From Streptomyces pactum (GTDB taxonomy: Bacteria; Actinomycetota; Actinomycetes; Streptomycetales; Streptomycetaceae): DNA of 64,000 bases. A model generated the notes under the pieces. That model saw nothing but the letters and a program-made list of their open reading frames with translations. It had not been told where the DNA came from and ran no database searches. The stretch's first letter is position 1, and every line of letters starts with the position of its first letter. The position numbers and the translations under genes were made by a program. Location: the NCBI RefSeq assembly GCF_016031615.1, contig NZ_JACYXC010000001.1, positions 1 to 64,000 on the forward strand, written 5' to 3'. This document shows positions 17,924 to 25,728 of the stretch, one piece after another.

Positions 17924-18838
17924 ATGACGCCCGATCCGTTCTTCACCGGCCTGTACGTCCCCCTGGTCACCCCGTTCACCGACGACCTGCAGCTGGCTCC
18001 CGAGCCCCTGGCCCGACTCGCCGACGAGGCGCTGGCGGCCGGGGCCTCCGGGCTGGTCGCCCTGGGCACCACCGCGGAAGCGGCCACGCTGACCTCGGCG
18101 GAGAAGCGGACCGTCGTGCGCATCTGCGCGGACGCCTGCCGGGCCCACGGCGCCCCGCTCATCGTCGGGGTCGGCACCAACGACACCGCCTCCGCCGTCG
18201 CGTCGCTGCGCGAGCTGGCGGCCGGCGACGACGCAGCCGCGGCACTGGTCCCCGCGCCGCCCTACATCCGGCCCGGTGAGGCGGGGACACTGGCGCACTT
18301 CACCACGCTGGCCGAGCACGGCGGCATACCGCTGATCGTGTACGACGTCCCCTACCGCACCGCGCAACCACTCGGCGCCGGCACTGTCGCCGAACTCGGC
18401 CGGCTCCCGGGGATTGTCGGGGTCAAGCACGCCACCGGCGCGATCGACTCGACCACGATGGAACTGCTCGGCTGCGCCCCGCCCGGCTTCGCCGTCCTCG
18501 CCGGCGACGACGTCGTCCTCTCCCCGCTTCTCGCGGCGGGCGCCCACGGCGCAATCGTCGCGTCGGCCAATGTCCGCACCGCCGACTACGCCGAGCTGAT
18601 CTCGTTGTGGCGCCAGGGATCGGGCACACCGGCCCGCCGGCTCGGAGCCGAGCTGGCCAGGCTGTCCGCAGCCCTCTTCGCCGAACCGAACCCGACGGTG
18701 ATCAAAGGGGTGCTGCACGCCCAGGGACGCATTCCCAGCCCGGCCGTCCGGCTGCCGCTGCTGGCGGCCTCCACCCGCTCGGTGAGCCAGGCGGCACTGT
18801 GGGCCGACAGCCGGGCGCGCCATGCCTCCCCGGCCTGA
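17924..18838 (+). CDS. DapA/NAL family aldolase-lyase
   Basis: A 304-residue TIM-barrel enzyme of the dihydrodipicolinate synthase/N-acetylneuraminate lyase family. It has LYVPLVTPFTDDLQL, LVALGTTAEAATLTSAEKR (the substrate-carboxylate loop; GTTAE where DapA has GTTGE), the Tyr in LIVYDVPYRT and the Schiff-base Lys in IVGVKHATG. Members condense or cleave pyruvate aldols. It stands apart from lysine genes, is controlled by a divergent LysR, and a DMT exporter follows about 450 bases downstream, so a specialised catabolic or biosynthetic aldolase is more likely than housekeeping DapA. Confidence 0.85.
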   Translation: MTPDPFFTGLYVPLVTPFTDDLQLAPEPLARLADEALAAGASGLVALGTTAEAATLTSAEKRTVVRICADACRAHGAPLIVGVGTNDTASAVASLRELAAGDDAAAALVPAPPYIRPGEAGTLAHFTTLAEHGGIPLIVYDVPYRTAQPLGAGTVAELGRLPGIVGVKHATGAIDSTTMELLGCAPPGFAVLAGDDVVLSPLLAAGAHGAIVASANVRTADYAELISLWRQGSGTPARRLGAELARLSAALFAEPNPTVIKGVLHAQGRIPSPAVRLPLLAASTRSVSQAALWADSRARHASPA

Positions 18839-19291
18839 CCACAAGCAGGGGCGAGGGCGAGGGCGGGGGCGGGTGATGCCGCATGGCCGGCCCCCGCGCG
18901 GAAGAACTCCCGCCGGGCGTCCACGCATCCCCGACCCCCCTCCTCCCCAGCCAGCCGCTGGTCACCGGGAGGCTCCTTCCACTTCCTGCACCCGGTGCAG
19001 GAGCGGCCCACGGGCAACCCCGCCGATCCGCACGGCGAACCGGAGACCGGCCGCGGCACCCACCGCAGCGAGGAGGCCGGGACCGCACAGCCGAGCAGCC
19101 GGCCCATACCGAGGACCGCGCCCGCCGGAAGACCGTCCCGGCCACGACGCGGACCTCGCCCAGGTCGACGAATGCCTGGTCGACCAAGGCTCTGCCCGAA
19201 CTGGCGGACGGATGCCTCGCCCGGTGACGAGCCGCACCGTCCGGAGGTTCTCCCGTGACGTCCCGGCCGCCTCCCCGGTAGCGTGCGCGGC
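18839..19291. other. Intergenic, no clear gene
   Basis: About 450 bases. A minus-strand phrase MVDQAFVDLGEVRVVAGTVF (about 19130-19187) is protein-like and could be a gene scrap, but nothing complete is present. The right end contains TAGCGTG eleven bases before the next ATG, a likely minus-10 element for a leaderless start. Confidence 0.4.
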
Positions 19292-20188
19292 ATGTCCCTC
19301 ACCGGCTCGTTACGGCTCGCCGCGCTCGCCCTGTTGTGGGGGTCCAACTATCTGCTGATCAAGGTCGCCGGTCCGGAGTTCGGGCCGGCTCAGATCCTCA
19401 CCCTGCGCCTGGCGACCGGTGCGGCGGTTCTGCTGGCCGTGGGGGCGGTGCGGGGGGAGCGGTTGCCCCGGGACGGGCGGACGTGGGTGCGGTTGACGGC
19501 GGCGGCGGTCATCGCCAACGACGTGCCGTACTTCCTCTTCGCCTGGGCCGGGCAGTACGTGGACTCCGCCCTGGCGGGGACCTGTAACGCGGCGGCGCCG
19601 CTGTTCACGGTGGTCGTGGTGGTCGCCGCCGGGCAGCGCCGGGAGCTGCGGGCCGGGCAGCTCGCCGGGGTGGGCATCGGGTTCGCCGGGGTGGTGGTGC
19701 TGCTCGCCCCGTGGGGCAGTCCGGGGGCGGTCGTGGCCACCGGCGCGTGTCTGGTGGCGGCCGCGTGTTACGGGGTCGGTTTCGTGTACATCGGCCGGGT
19801 GCTGGGCGACAGCGGCCACGGTCCGCTGGCCCTCGCGGCGGGGCAGCTGACGGCTGCGACGGCCGTGTCCCTGCTGGCCGGGCCGCTGCTCCTGCGGCCC
19901 GTGGAGGCCGACGTGGGCGCGACGGCCGCCGTGCTGGCGCTGGGGGCGCTGGGCACCGGCGCGGCCTACCTGCTCAATCTGCGGCTGATCGCCGAGGCGG
20001 GTGCGGTGGCCGCCTCGCTGGTCAGTTATCTGCTGCCGCTGGTCGCCGTCTGCCTGGGGGTGCTGCTGCTGGACGAGCCGGTGGGCTGGTCGCTGGCGGT
20101 GGGCGGGGCCGCCGTCCTGGTGGGGGTGGTGCTGGGAGAACGGCGCCCCGCGCGTGACACGCTCGCCCGTCAGTCCGCCGGCGGGTAG
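19292..20188 (+). CDS. DMT/EamA family exporter
   Basis: The protein of about 298 residues has ten hydrophobic segments in two EamA repeats (ALLWGSNYLLIKVAGPEFGP; LLLDEPVGWSLAVGG). It parallels the exporter at 11.3 kb, so both LysR modules contain a transporter of this family. I chose the ATG at 19292 because TAGCGT sits at leaderless spacing; a GTG nine bases earlier is possible. Substrate unknown. Its end overlaps the convergent UbiD-family gene by 19 bases. Confidence 0.85.
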   Translation: MSLTGSLRLAALALLWGSNYLLIKVAGPEFGPAQILTLRLATGAAVLLAVGAVRGERLPRDGRTWVRLTAAAVIANDVPYFLFAWAGQYVDSALAGTCNAAAPLFTVVVVVAAGQRRELRAGQLAGVGIGFAGVVVLLAPWGSPGAVVATGACLVAAACYGVGFVYIGRVLGDSGHGPLALAAGQLTAATAVSLLAGPLLLRPVEADVGATAAVLALGALGTGAAYLLNLRLIAEAGAVAASLVSYLLPLVAVCLGVLLLDEPVGWSLAVGGAAVLVGVVLGERRPARDTLARQSAGG

Positions 20189-21660
20189 CCGTAGGACTGC
20201 CAGTCGCGCACCACCCGGTCGCGCAGTTCGGCGGGGAACTGCGCGAAGTCCGCCCGCACGGGTGCGCCCGTCGCGGACCAGTCGTCCCGGGGCAGGCAGT
20301 TGAACACCGCCTTGTCCGTGCGGGCGGTCTGCCTCTCCTCGTCGCTGAGATAGCCGACCAGCGGCAGCGTCGGCATGTCCGGCACGAACATCGTCTCGCG
20401 GGGGTGGGCGCGGGTGGCCAGGGCCCACACGACCTCGTCCAGGTTCGCCGGGTTGATGTCGTCCTCGACGACGACGACCTTGGGCATGATGTGCCGGGGG
20501 CGGGTGCGGTAGACGGCCTGGCCGACCTCCTCGGCCAGTTTCCGCCAGCTGCCCCACCGGCCGGGGCCCGCGGTGGTGTCGACCGTCACGACCAGCCAGT
20601 GACAGGCCGCCGCGAACGGCATGAACGCGCGGCGTACCGGCAGGCCTTCGGTGCGCAGTTCGTGCAGGACCGCGGCGGAGATGTTGATGCCCCAGTTGGT
20701 GTGGTTCTCCTCCACGGGCATGCCGGCGACGACGACCGGCAGGACGGGGTCGTCCCGGTAGGTGATGGCCGTGACCCGGTAGACGGGGCACAGCCGGCTG
20801 TCCTCCGGCCAGAGCAGTCCGCTGTACTCGCCCATCGGGCCTTCGGGGGCGGTCTCCTCGAAGGACAGGTAGCCCTCGACCACGATCTCGGAGTCGGCCG
20901 GCACCTTGAGGTCGTGCGTCTCGCACCGTACGACGTCCAGGGGTTCGCCGAACCATCCGCCCAGCAGCGCGGCTTCGTCCAGCCCGTCGCGGACGGGGCA
21001 GCCGGCGACCATGGCGACGCCGGGTGAGGTGCCCAGCGCCAGGGCGAACGGCATGTCCCTGCCGGTGTCGGCCCACATGCGGTGCATGCGGCCGACGTGC
21101 TGGGCGGGCACCACGATGCCCGTCATGGAGGTGCGGTCGCGCAGCATGATGCGGGTGATGGCCCAGTTGGTCCAGGAGCCGTCCGGGGAGGTGGTGACGA
21201 CCGTTCCGTAGGTGTTGAGGTAGCGGCCGCCGTCGCCGGCGTGCAGCAGGGGGGCGGGCAGCCGGAACAGGTCGACGTCGTCGCCGGTCATGCGGTTCTG
21301 CTTGCACGGCCCGGTCGGTACCAGGCGGGGTGGCAGGGGCTCGCACTCCTGCAGGTGCGACCAGGCGGTGACGAGTTCGTCGGGGGCGGTGTCGATCGGC
21401 AGGCCGAGCGCGAGCGCGACCCTGGCCAGCGGGCTGGTGGGGTGGGAGCTGAGCCCGGCCGGCGCGCCGAGGACCCGGAAGCCGGGTTCGATCCCCCGGA
21501 TCCGGTTGAACAGGGGTGCCGCGGCGGGGAGTTCGTAGGCGCGTCGGGTGATCGCGCCGAGTTCGAGGTTCCAGTCGACCTCCACGTCGATCGGCTGCAG
21601 GTCGCCGATGTCCCTCAGTGCGGTGAGGTATTCGCGCTGGCTACGCAGGTGCCGGGGCAC
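20170..21660 (-). CDS. UbiD family decarboxylase
   Basis: A 496-residue prenylated-flavin-dependent decarboxylase of the UbiD family: EVDWNLELGAITRRA, YLNTYGTVVTTSPDGSWTNW, LALGTSPGVAMVAGCPV, MGEYSGL and the metal/PrFMN region PVEENHTNWGIN, with VVVVEDDINPANLDEVVWAL near the end. UbiD enzymes decarboxylate (or carboxylate) aromatic and alpha,beta-unsaturated acids and need a UbiX flavin prenyltransferase, which is not in this window. It is the last gene of the carrier-protein operon, overlapping the CitG/MdcB-like gene by 20 bases, so it may decarboxylate that pathway's product. Confidence 0.88.
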   Translation of the reverse strand: MPRHLRSQREYLTALRDIGDLQPIDVEVDWNLELGAITRRAYELPAAAPLFNRIRGIEPGFRVLGAPAGLSSHPTSPLARVALALGLPIDTAPDELVTAWSHLQECEPLPPRLVPTGPCKQNRMTGDDVDLFRLPAPLLHAGDGGRYLNTYGTVVTTSPDGSWTNWAITRIMLRDRTSMTGIVVPAQHVGRMHRMWADTGRDMPFALALGTSPGVAMVAGCPVRDGLDEAALLGGWFGEPLDVVRCETHDLKVPADSEIVVEGYLSFEETAPEGPMGEYSGLLWPEDSRLCPVYRVTAITYRDDPVLPVVVAGMPVEENHTNWGINISAAVLHELRTEGLPVRRAFMPFAAACHWLVVTVDTTAGPGRWGSWRKLAEEVGQAVYRTRPRHIMPKVVVVEDDINPANLDEVVWALATRAHPRETMFVPDMPTLPLVGYLSDEERQTARTDKAVFNCLPRDDWSATGAPVRADFAQFPAELRDRVVRDWQSYGYPPAD

Positions 21661-22666
21661 GCCGGTCTCCCTTCCGTGGTGCCGGGGTCTCCGGCCGGGT
21701 CTGCCACGTGTGCAGGGCGACCGCCATCGCGGCGAGGTCGGCCGAGCCGCCGGGGCTGATCTGTCGTTGTTCGAGACGGCGGGCCATGCGGCCGACGAGC
21801 CGTCGCCCCCGCCGGGTGGCGGTGCCTCCGGCGGCGAGGGCGGCGGACGCCTGACGTCTGGTGGTGTCGAGCCGTTCGAGGGCGAACCCCCGGTTGAGGA
21901 CGGTGGTGTCCTCCACGACGGTCATCAGGGCGAGTACCGTGTCGGCGATCGCCTCGCGGAGCGGGCGGCCGGCGCCGAGGGCGGTGCGGAGGGTCGGCAG
22001 GCCGTGGCCCAGGAGGCTGGGCCAGCCTCGCAGGACCTCGCCGCGTACGCCGGGCAGGCCGTGGACGGCGTAGGCGCGCAGTCCGACACTGGACGGGCCG
22101 GTCGCGGCGGCCGCGAGGTCCGCGCGGAGCGCGTCCCGGCCGACCTCCTGGGCGGTGCGGCAGACCGCTTCCGCCTCCAGGGGGCGGCCGGCGGCGTGTT
22201 CGATGCCGGCGGCGCAGCACAGCAGCATGCCCAGGAAGAGCGCTCCGCGGTGGGTGTTGGTGCCGCCGGTGGTGGTGAGCATGCTGTGCTCGGCCCGCCG
22301 CCCGGCATCCCGCAGTTCGGCGAAGTCGCGGGCGGCCGGGGCGGCCGCACCGCGTCGCAGCCCGAAGACGACGGCCGTGCGGAAGTGCGGCTGCAGCGTG
22401 GCGCTGCTGCGCAGCAGGGTGTAGACGTCCATGTCCCGGTGACAGCCCGGGGACACAGCGGTGACCAGGCCGGGCTTGGGCCAGGTCACCGCCTCGGCGG
22501 TCAGGCCGTACACCATCGCGGCGGCCAGCCGGTCGGCCGTCGCGGCCCCGGGGTCCGCGGGGTCCGCGGCGGGATCCGCGGAGCACGCGGCCGGGTCCGT
22601 CCCGGGCCCCGGTGGTGGCTGCGGCTCGGCGGGGCGGGGCCGCCGGGCGCCGGTCAGCATGCGCAC
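21641..22666 (-). CDS. Triphosphoribosyl-dephospho-CoA synthase (CitG/MdcB-like)
   Basis: About 340 residues with the CitG/MdcB signatures: TWPKPGLVTAVSPGCHRDMD, the GGTNTHRGALFLGMLLCCAA segment and a helical C-terminus. CitG/MdcB makes the precursor of the 2'-(5''-phosphoribosyl)-3'-dephospho-CoA prosthetic group of citrate and malonate lyase carriers from dephospho-CoA and ATP. The carrier (CitD-like) and transferase (CitX-like) are in the same operon, so the modification set is complete. GTG at 22666 or ATG at 22660; both overlap the upstream stop. The N-terminal 45 residues are Pro/Ala-rich and variable. Confidence 0.85.
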   Translation of the reverse strand: MRMLTGARRPRPAEPQPPPGPGTDPAACSADPAADPADPGAATADRLAAAMVYGLTAEAVTWPKPGLVTAVSPGCHRDMDVYTLLRSSATLQPHFRTAVVFGLRRGAAAPAARDFAELRDAGRRAEHSMLTTTGGTNTHRGALFLGMLLCCAAGIEHAAGRPLEAEAVCRTAQEVGRDALRADLAAAATGPSSVGLRAYAVHGLPGVRGEVLRGWPSLLGHGLPTLRTALGAGRPLREAIADTVLALMTVVEDTTVLNRGFALERLDTTRRQASAALAAGGTATRRGRRLVGRMARRLEQRQISPGGSADLAAMAVALHTWQTRPETPAPRKGDRRAPAPA

Positions 22667-24111
22667 AGCCCTCCGTCCACGGGCACGGCGACGCCGGTGA
22701 TGTAGTCGCTGACCGGTGAGGCCAGGAAGAGGGCGGCGTCCACGATGTCCCAGATGCTCACCTCACGGCCCAGCGGTACGTCACTTCGGACGCGGTCCCG
22801 GGTGAGCGGGTCCGTGAAGAGACCTTCGGTCATCGGGGTGCGGATCAGGCCGGGGCACACGGCGTTGACCCGGATCCCGTCACCGGCCAGGCGTACGGCC
22901 GCCGCCCGGGTCAGCGGCAGCAACGCGCCCTTGCTGGTCTGGTAGGCCACGCCCACCAGATCGCTGGCGGAGATACCGAACGCGGAGGAGATGTTGACGA
23001 TGGAACCACCGGGGCCCATCACGGCCGCGGCCGCCCGGATGCCGTTGAACGCGCCACCGGTGTTGACCCGCAGGGCCAGGGACCAGCTCTCCTCGGTCAG
23101 ATCCCGCAGATTCTCGGCCTCGAAGTAGCCGGCGTTGTTGATCAGCACGTCGAGCCGGCCCGTGTCGGCCGCCACCTCCCGGACGGTGGTCGCCCAGGCG
23201 TGTGCGTCGGTGACGTCCAGGATGTGGAAGCGGGCGGTCAGTCCCTGACCGGTGAGTTCCTCGGCGAGCGCGGCTCCCCCGGGGTCACGGTCGGCGATGT
23301 GGACGCGGGCCCCGGCCAGCGCGAGGACGCGGGCGAGTTCGGACCCCCTCCCCCGGGCGCCGCCGGTCACCAGGACGGTCCTGCCTTCCATCGTGGGTCG
23401 CCAGGTCGCCGTGGACCGCTGCCGCCGTTTGAGGTCCTCCTTGTAGTGGGCGGTCCGGTCCTCGATGCCGGGGATCAGGGGGGCGATGTCGGCCAGCGGC
23501 ACCTCGCCGTGCCGGACGAGGACGGGGCGTTCCCCGGTGAGGTCGACGATGGTGTTGCCCAGACCCGCGTCGGCCGGTTCGCCGCCGTCGAGCACGGCCG
23601 CGACGCGGTCGCCGACCTGTTTCCTGGCGTCCTCCAGGGTGATGAGGTCGCCCCCTTGTCCGCTGCGGTTGGCCGAGGTGCAGGCCGCGTACCCGCCGAG
23701 CCCCGTGAGGAGCGTGCGCAGGACGGGGTTGCGGTGGCAGGCGACGGCGACGGTGGGCAGGCCGGCGGTCACGTGCGCGCCCACCGCCTCCGCGCGCTTG
23801 GGGAGGATGAGGGTGAGGTAGCCGGGCCAGAGCTTTTTGGCCAGTGCGCGGACCTCGTCGGTCACGACGGCGACGGTGTCCAGCAGTTCCGGGGCGTCGA
23901 GGAAGACGGTGAGGGGGAAGTCGGCGTCCCGTTCCTTGGCTGCGTAGATACGGGCGGTGGCTTCGGGGTTGGCGGGGTCGGCGATCATCGTGTAGTGGGT
24001 GTCGCTCGGGGCGACGACCACCTGGCCGCGGCGGAGGAGGTCCACGGCCTCCCGGAGGCCGGCGGCCGCGCCGCCGCCGGGCGTGGCCGGGGAGGGCGGG
24101 GTCTGGGCCAT
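22654..24111 (-). CDS. YrdC/Sua5-like domain fused to an SDR oxidoreductase
   Basis: Residues about 20-210 form a YrdC/TsaC-like domain (VVVAPSDTHYTMIADPANPE, IYAAKERDADFPLTVFL, WPGYLTLILPKR, TSANRSGQGG). Residues about 245-485 are a classical short-chain dehydrogenase (VLVTGGARGRGSELAR, NNAGYF, active-site Ser in VNISSAFG, YQTSK, CPGLIRTPM). No stop or RBS separates them. YrdC enzymes activate carbamoyl/bicarbonate as acyl-AMP; SDRs reduce ketones. The frame is open upstream through the 3' part of citX, so the exact start (ATG 24111 here) is uncertain. The fusion is unusual and may act on a carrier-bound substrate. Confidence 0.8.
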   Translation of the reverse strand: MAQTPPSPATPGGGAAAGLREAVDLLRRGQVVVAPSDTHYTMIADPANPEATARIYAAKERDADFPLTVFLDAPELLDTVAVVTDEVRALAKKLWPGYLTLILPKRAEAVGAHVTAGLPTVAVACHRNPVLRTLLTGLGGYAACTSANRSGQGGDLITLEDARKQVGDRVAAVLDGGEPADAGLGNTIVDLTGERPVLVRHGEVPLADIAPLIPGIEDRTAHYKEDLKRRQRSTATWRPTMEGRTVLVTGGARGRGSELARVLALAGARVHIADRDPGGAALAEELTGQGLTARFHILDVTDAHAWATTVREVAADTGRLDVLINNAGYFEAENLRDLTEESWSLALRVNTGGAFNGIRAAAAVMGPGGSIVNISSAFGISASDLVGVAYQTSKGALLPLTRAAAVRLAGDGIRVNAVCPGLIRTPMTEGLFTDPLTRDRVRSDVPLGREVSIWDIVDAALFLASPVSDYITGVAVPVDGGLCAC

Positions 24112-24728
24112 GCGCAGCCCTGTAGGGGTCGCGGTGGTGGGGCGGCGTCGGGTGCGGGCGGCGGGCACCGGTGGGTGGTGGGGGCCGGGCGGGTCGGTGA
24201 AGGCGCGGGCGTACAGGCGGCGGGCGGCCAGGACGACGAGCTCCCGGGGTGCCGCCGCGAGACGACGCAGCGTTTGGCCGGTTCGTCGCACACCAGGCAC
24301 GGGCGGGGTGGCCGGCCCAGGTCGGTGCGGGACAGCGGGGCGGGCAGCACCACGTCGGCGTCGGTGAGTTCACCGACCGCGTCGTGCTCCTCCATCCGCA
24401 GGCAGTCCAGCTTCACCCGTCGCGCGTCGTCGGTGATCAGCAGGAGGGTGACCGGGCCGGTCGGTGTCGTGTACGTCCGGCGGGCGGCCTCGCCGCTCAG
24501 GGCGGGCCGCAGCCGGGCGAGCGCGCCGTCGTGCAGCCGCCGGGCCTCCACGGGTGGGAAGGTTCCCGCCGGCGAGCGCGGTGCGACGGTGACCGTGGTG
24601 CAGCCGGGCCGGTGCAGGGCCCGGGCGCTCGCGTCGAGCAGGTCCCGCCACGCCAGGAGGGTGTCCACGGTGGCCGGCCCCGGTTCCGGGGCGGGCCACG
24701 GCTCACCGCCGGGCGGCAGCGAAGGCAT
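23985..24728 (-). CDS. CitX-like holo-carrier transferase, frameshift near the 3' end
   Basis: The first 160 residues match apo-citrate lyase phosphoribosyl-dephospho-CoA transferase: LLAWRDLLDASARALHRPG, VTLLLITDDARRVKLDCLRM, DADVVLPAPLSRTDLG and RPCLVCDEPAKRCVVSRRHP. After that the frame turns into Ser/Pro/Thr-rich sequence, whereas a shift near 24255 gives the expected RELVVLAARRLYARAF. So either a single-base indel is present or the ending is truly divergent. The ATG overlaps the citE stop by 26 bases. It would attach the CoA-like group to the CitD-like carrier. Confidence 0.75.
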   Translation of the reverse strand: MPSLPPGGEPWPAPEPGPATVDTLLAWRDLLDASARALHRPGCTTVTVAPRSPAGTFPPVEARRLHDGALARLRPALSGEAARRTYTTPTGPVTLLLITDDARRVKLDCLRMEEHDAVGELTDADVVLPAPLSRTDLGRPPRPCLVCDEPAKRCVVSRRHPGSSSSWPPAACTPAPSPTRPAPTTHRCPPPAPDAAPPPRPLQGCAWPRPRPPRPRPAAARPPASGRPWTSSAAARWSSPRATPTTR

Positions 24729-25407
24729 CGCGGGTCACCGGTGACTGGGCGGGGTGGATGATGCTCTTGCCGGCGAAGCCCAGGTTCGCCGCCCGGTGGG
24801 CGTCCTGCCAGACGGCGTCGCGGTCGTGCAGGTTCGGGTAGACGGTGTCGTACGCGGGCAGGCCGACCGTGGCAGCCTTCTCCACGAGTGCGCGTTTCGC
24901 CGCCCAGAGGTCGTCCTCGGCGCCGGCGGCCCGGCTGTCCCTGAGGTAGTCCTCGCCGCCGAAGGTGAGGGCGGTGATCTCGCGCCGGCCCGCGACGATC
25001 TTCTCCAGGTCGCGGAGCGCGGCCACCGTCTCGATCATCAGCTCCACCTGGGGCGGTGCGTTCCCGGTCCCCTCCGCGAGGGTTTCGACCCGGTCGAGTA
25101 CCTGCTCCAGCTCCCCGGGGTCGCGTACTTGGGGCAGCCGCAGCCTGTGCAGTCCCAGGGGGACGAGTGCGGCGAGGTCGGCGTCGAGGTGGTCGCCGCC
25201 GGGGGCGTTGACGCGGACCAGGAGCCGGGGCGGCAGGCCGTCGTGGAACCGCAGCAGTTCGGCCGCCACGTCGCGTGCGGCGTCCTTGTCGGCGTCCTTC
25301 ACCGAGTCCTCCAGATCGAGGACGATGGCGTCGACTCCGGTGACGGTCAGGGCGTGTTCGACGTATCCGGGGCGTCCGGCCGAGACGTAGAGGGAGATGA
25401 CGCTCAC
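24703..25407 (-). CDS. CitE-like HpcH/HpaI family lyase
   Basis: The 234-residue TIM-barrel protein resembles the citrate lyase beta subunit: DAIVLDLEDSVKDADKDAAR, LLVRVNAPGGDHLDADLAAL, the metal Glu in ELMIETVAALRD and the Asp/Glu in FGGEDYLRD, then GFAGKSIIHPAQ. CitE cleaves carrier-bound 3-hydroxy-acyl thioesters (retro-aldol/Claisen). It is shorter than many CitE proteins but has all core motifs. GTG start overlapping the carrier gene stop (GTGA). No CitF alpha subunit is nearby, so citrate lyase itself is unlikely. Confidence 0.88.
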   Translation of the reverse strand: MSVISLYVSAGRPGYVEHALTVTGVDAIVLDLEDSVKDADKDAARDVAAELLRFHDGLPPRLLVRVNAPGGDHLDADLAALVPLGLHRLRLPQVRDPGELEQVLDRVETLAEGTGNAPPQVELMIETVAALRDLEKIVAGRREITALTFGGEDYLRDSRAAGAEDDLWAAKRALVEKAATVGLPAYDTVYPNLHDRDAVWQDAHRAANLGFAGKSIIHPAQSPVTRDAFAAARR

Positions 25408-25727
25408 GGCTTCTCCTCCCGTGCGGGTGCGGTGGTGGCCTGCGCCTCACCGGCGGTGGCTGCGTGCCAGCGGCGGACCGCGGTGCGCAGCCGGGCGCGG
25501 ACGATCCACTCGGAGGCGGCGTTGTCGTGGATCTCGACGCCGGCGGCGGTGATGCCGGCCGCTCGAAGCGCCTCAAGTCCGAGGGTGCGCAGCCGGTCGC
25601 CGACGAGGTCGGCGACGGGGCTGTGCACCCGCAGGACGAGGCGGGGGTGTGGGCGCAGGACCACGAGGACGTCGCCGGACTGGCGGGTGCCGACGGTGAC
25701 GGCGTGCGCGGTGGTGGAGTCCGTCAT
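25404..25727 (-). CDS. CitD-like acyl carrier protein
   Basis: The 107-residue protein resembles citrate lyase gamma subunit: TVGTRQSGDVLVVLRP corresponds to the CitD segment in which the Ser carries the CoA-like prosthetic group (Ser17 here). It then has VADLVGDRLRTLGLEALRAA and the characteristic ASEWIVRARLRTAVRRW. A Thr/Ala/Glu tail follows. The ATG lies one base after the synthetase stop. With CitX and CitG/MdcB in the same operon it should be converted to the holo form. I see no other carrier protein in the operon, so it is the likely partner of the ligase. Confidence 0.8.
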   Translation of the reverse strand: MTDSTTAHAVTVGTRQSGDVLVVLRPHPRLVLRVHSPVADLVGDRLRTLGLEALRAAGITAAGVEIHDNAASEWIVRARLRTAVRRWHAATAGEAQATTAPAREEKP

Positions 25728-25728
25728 C

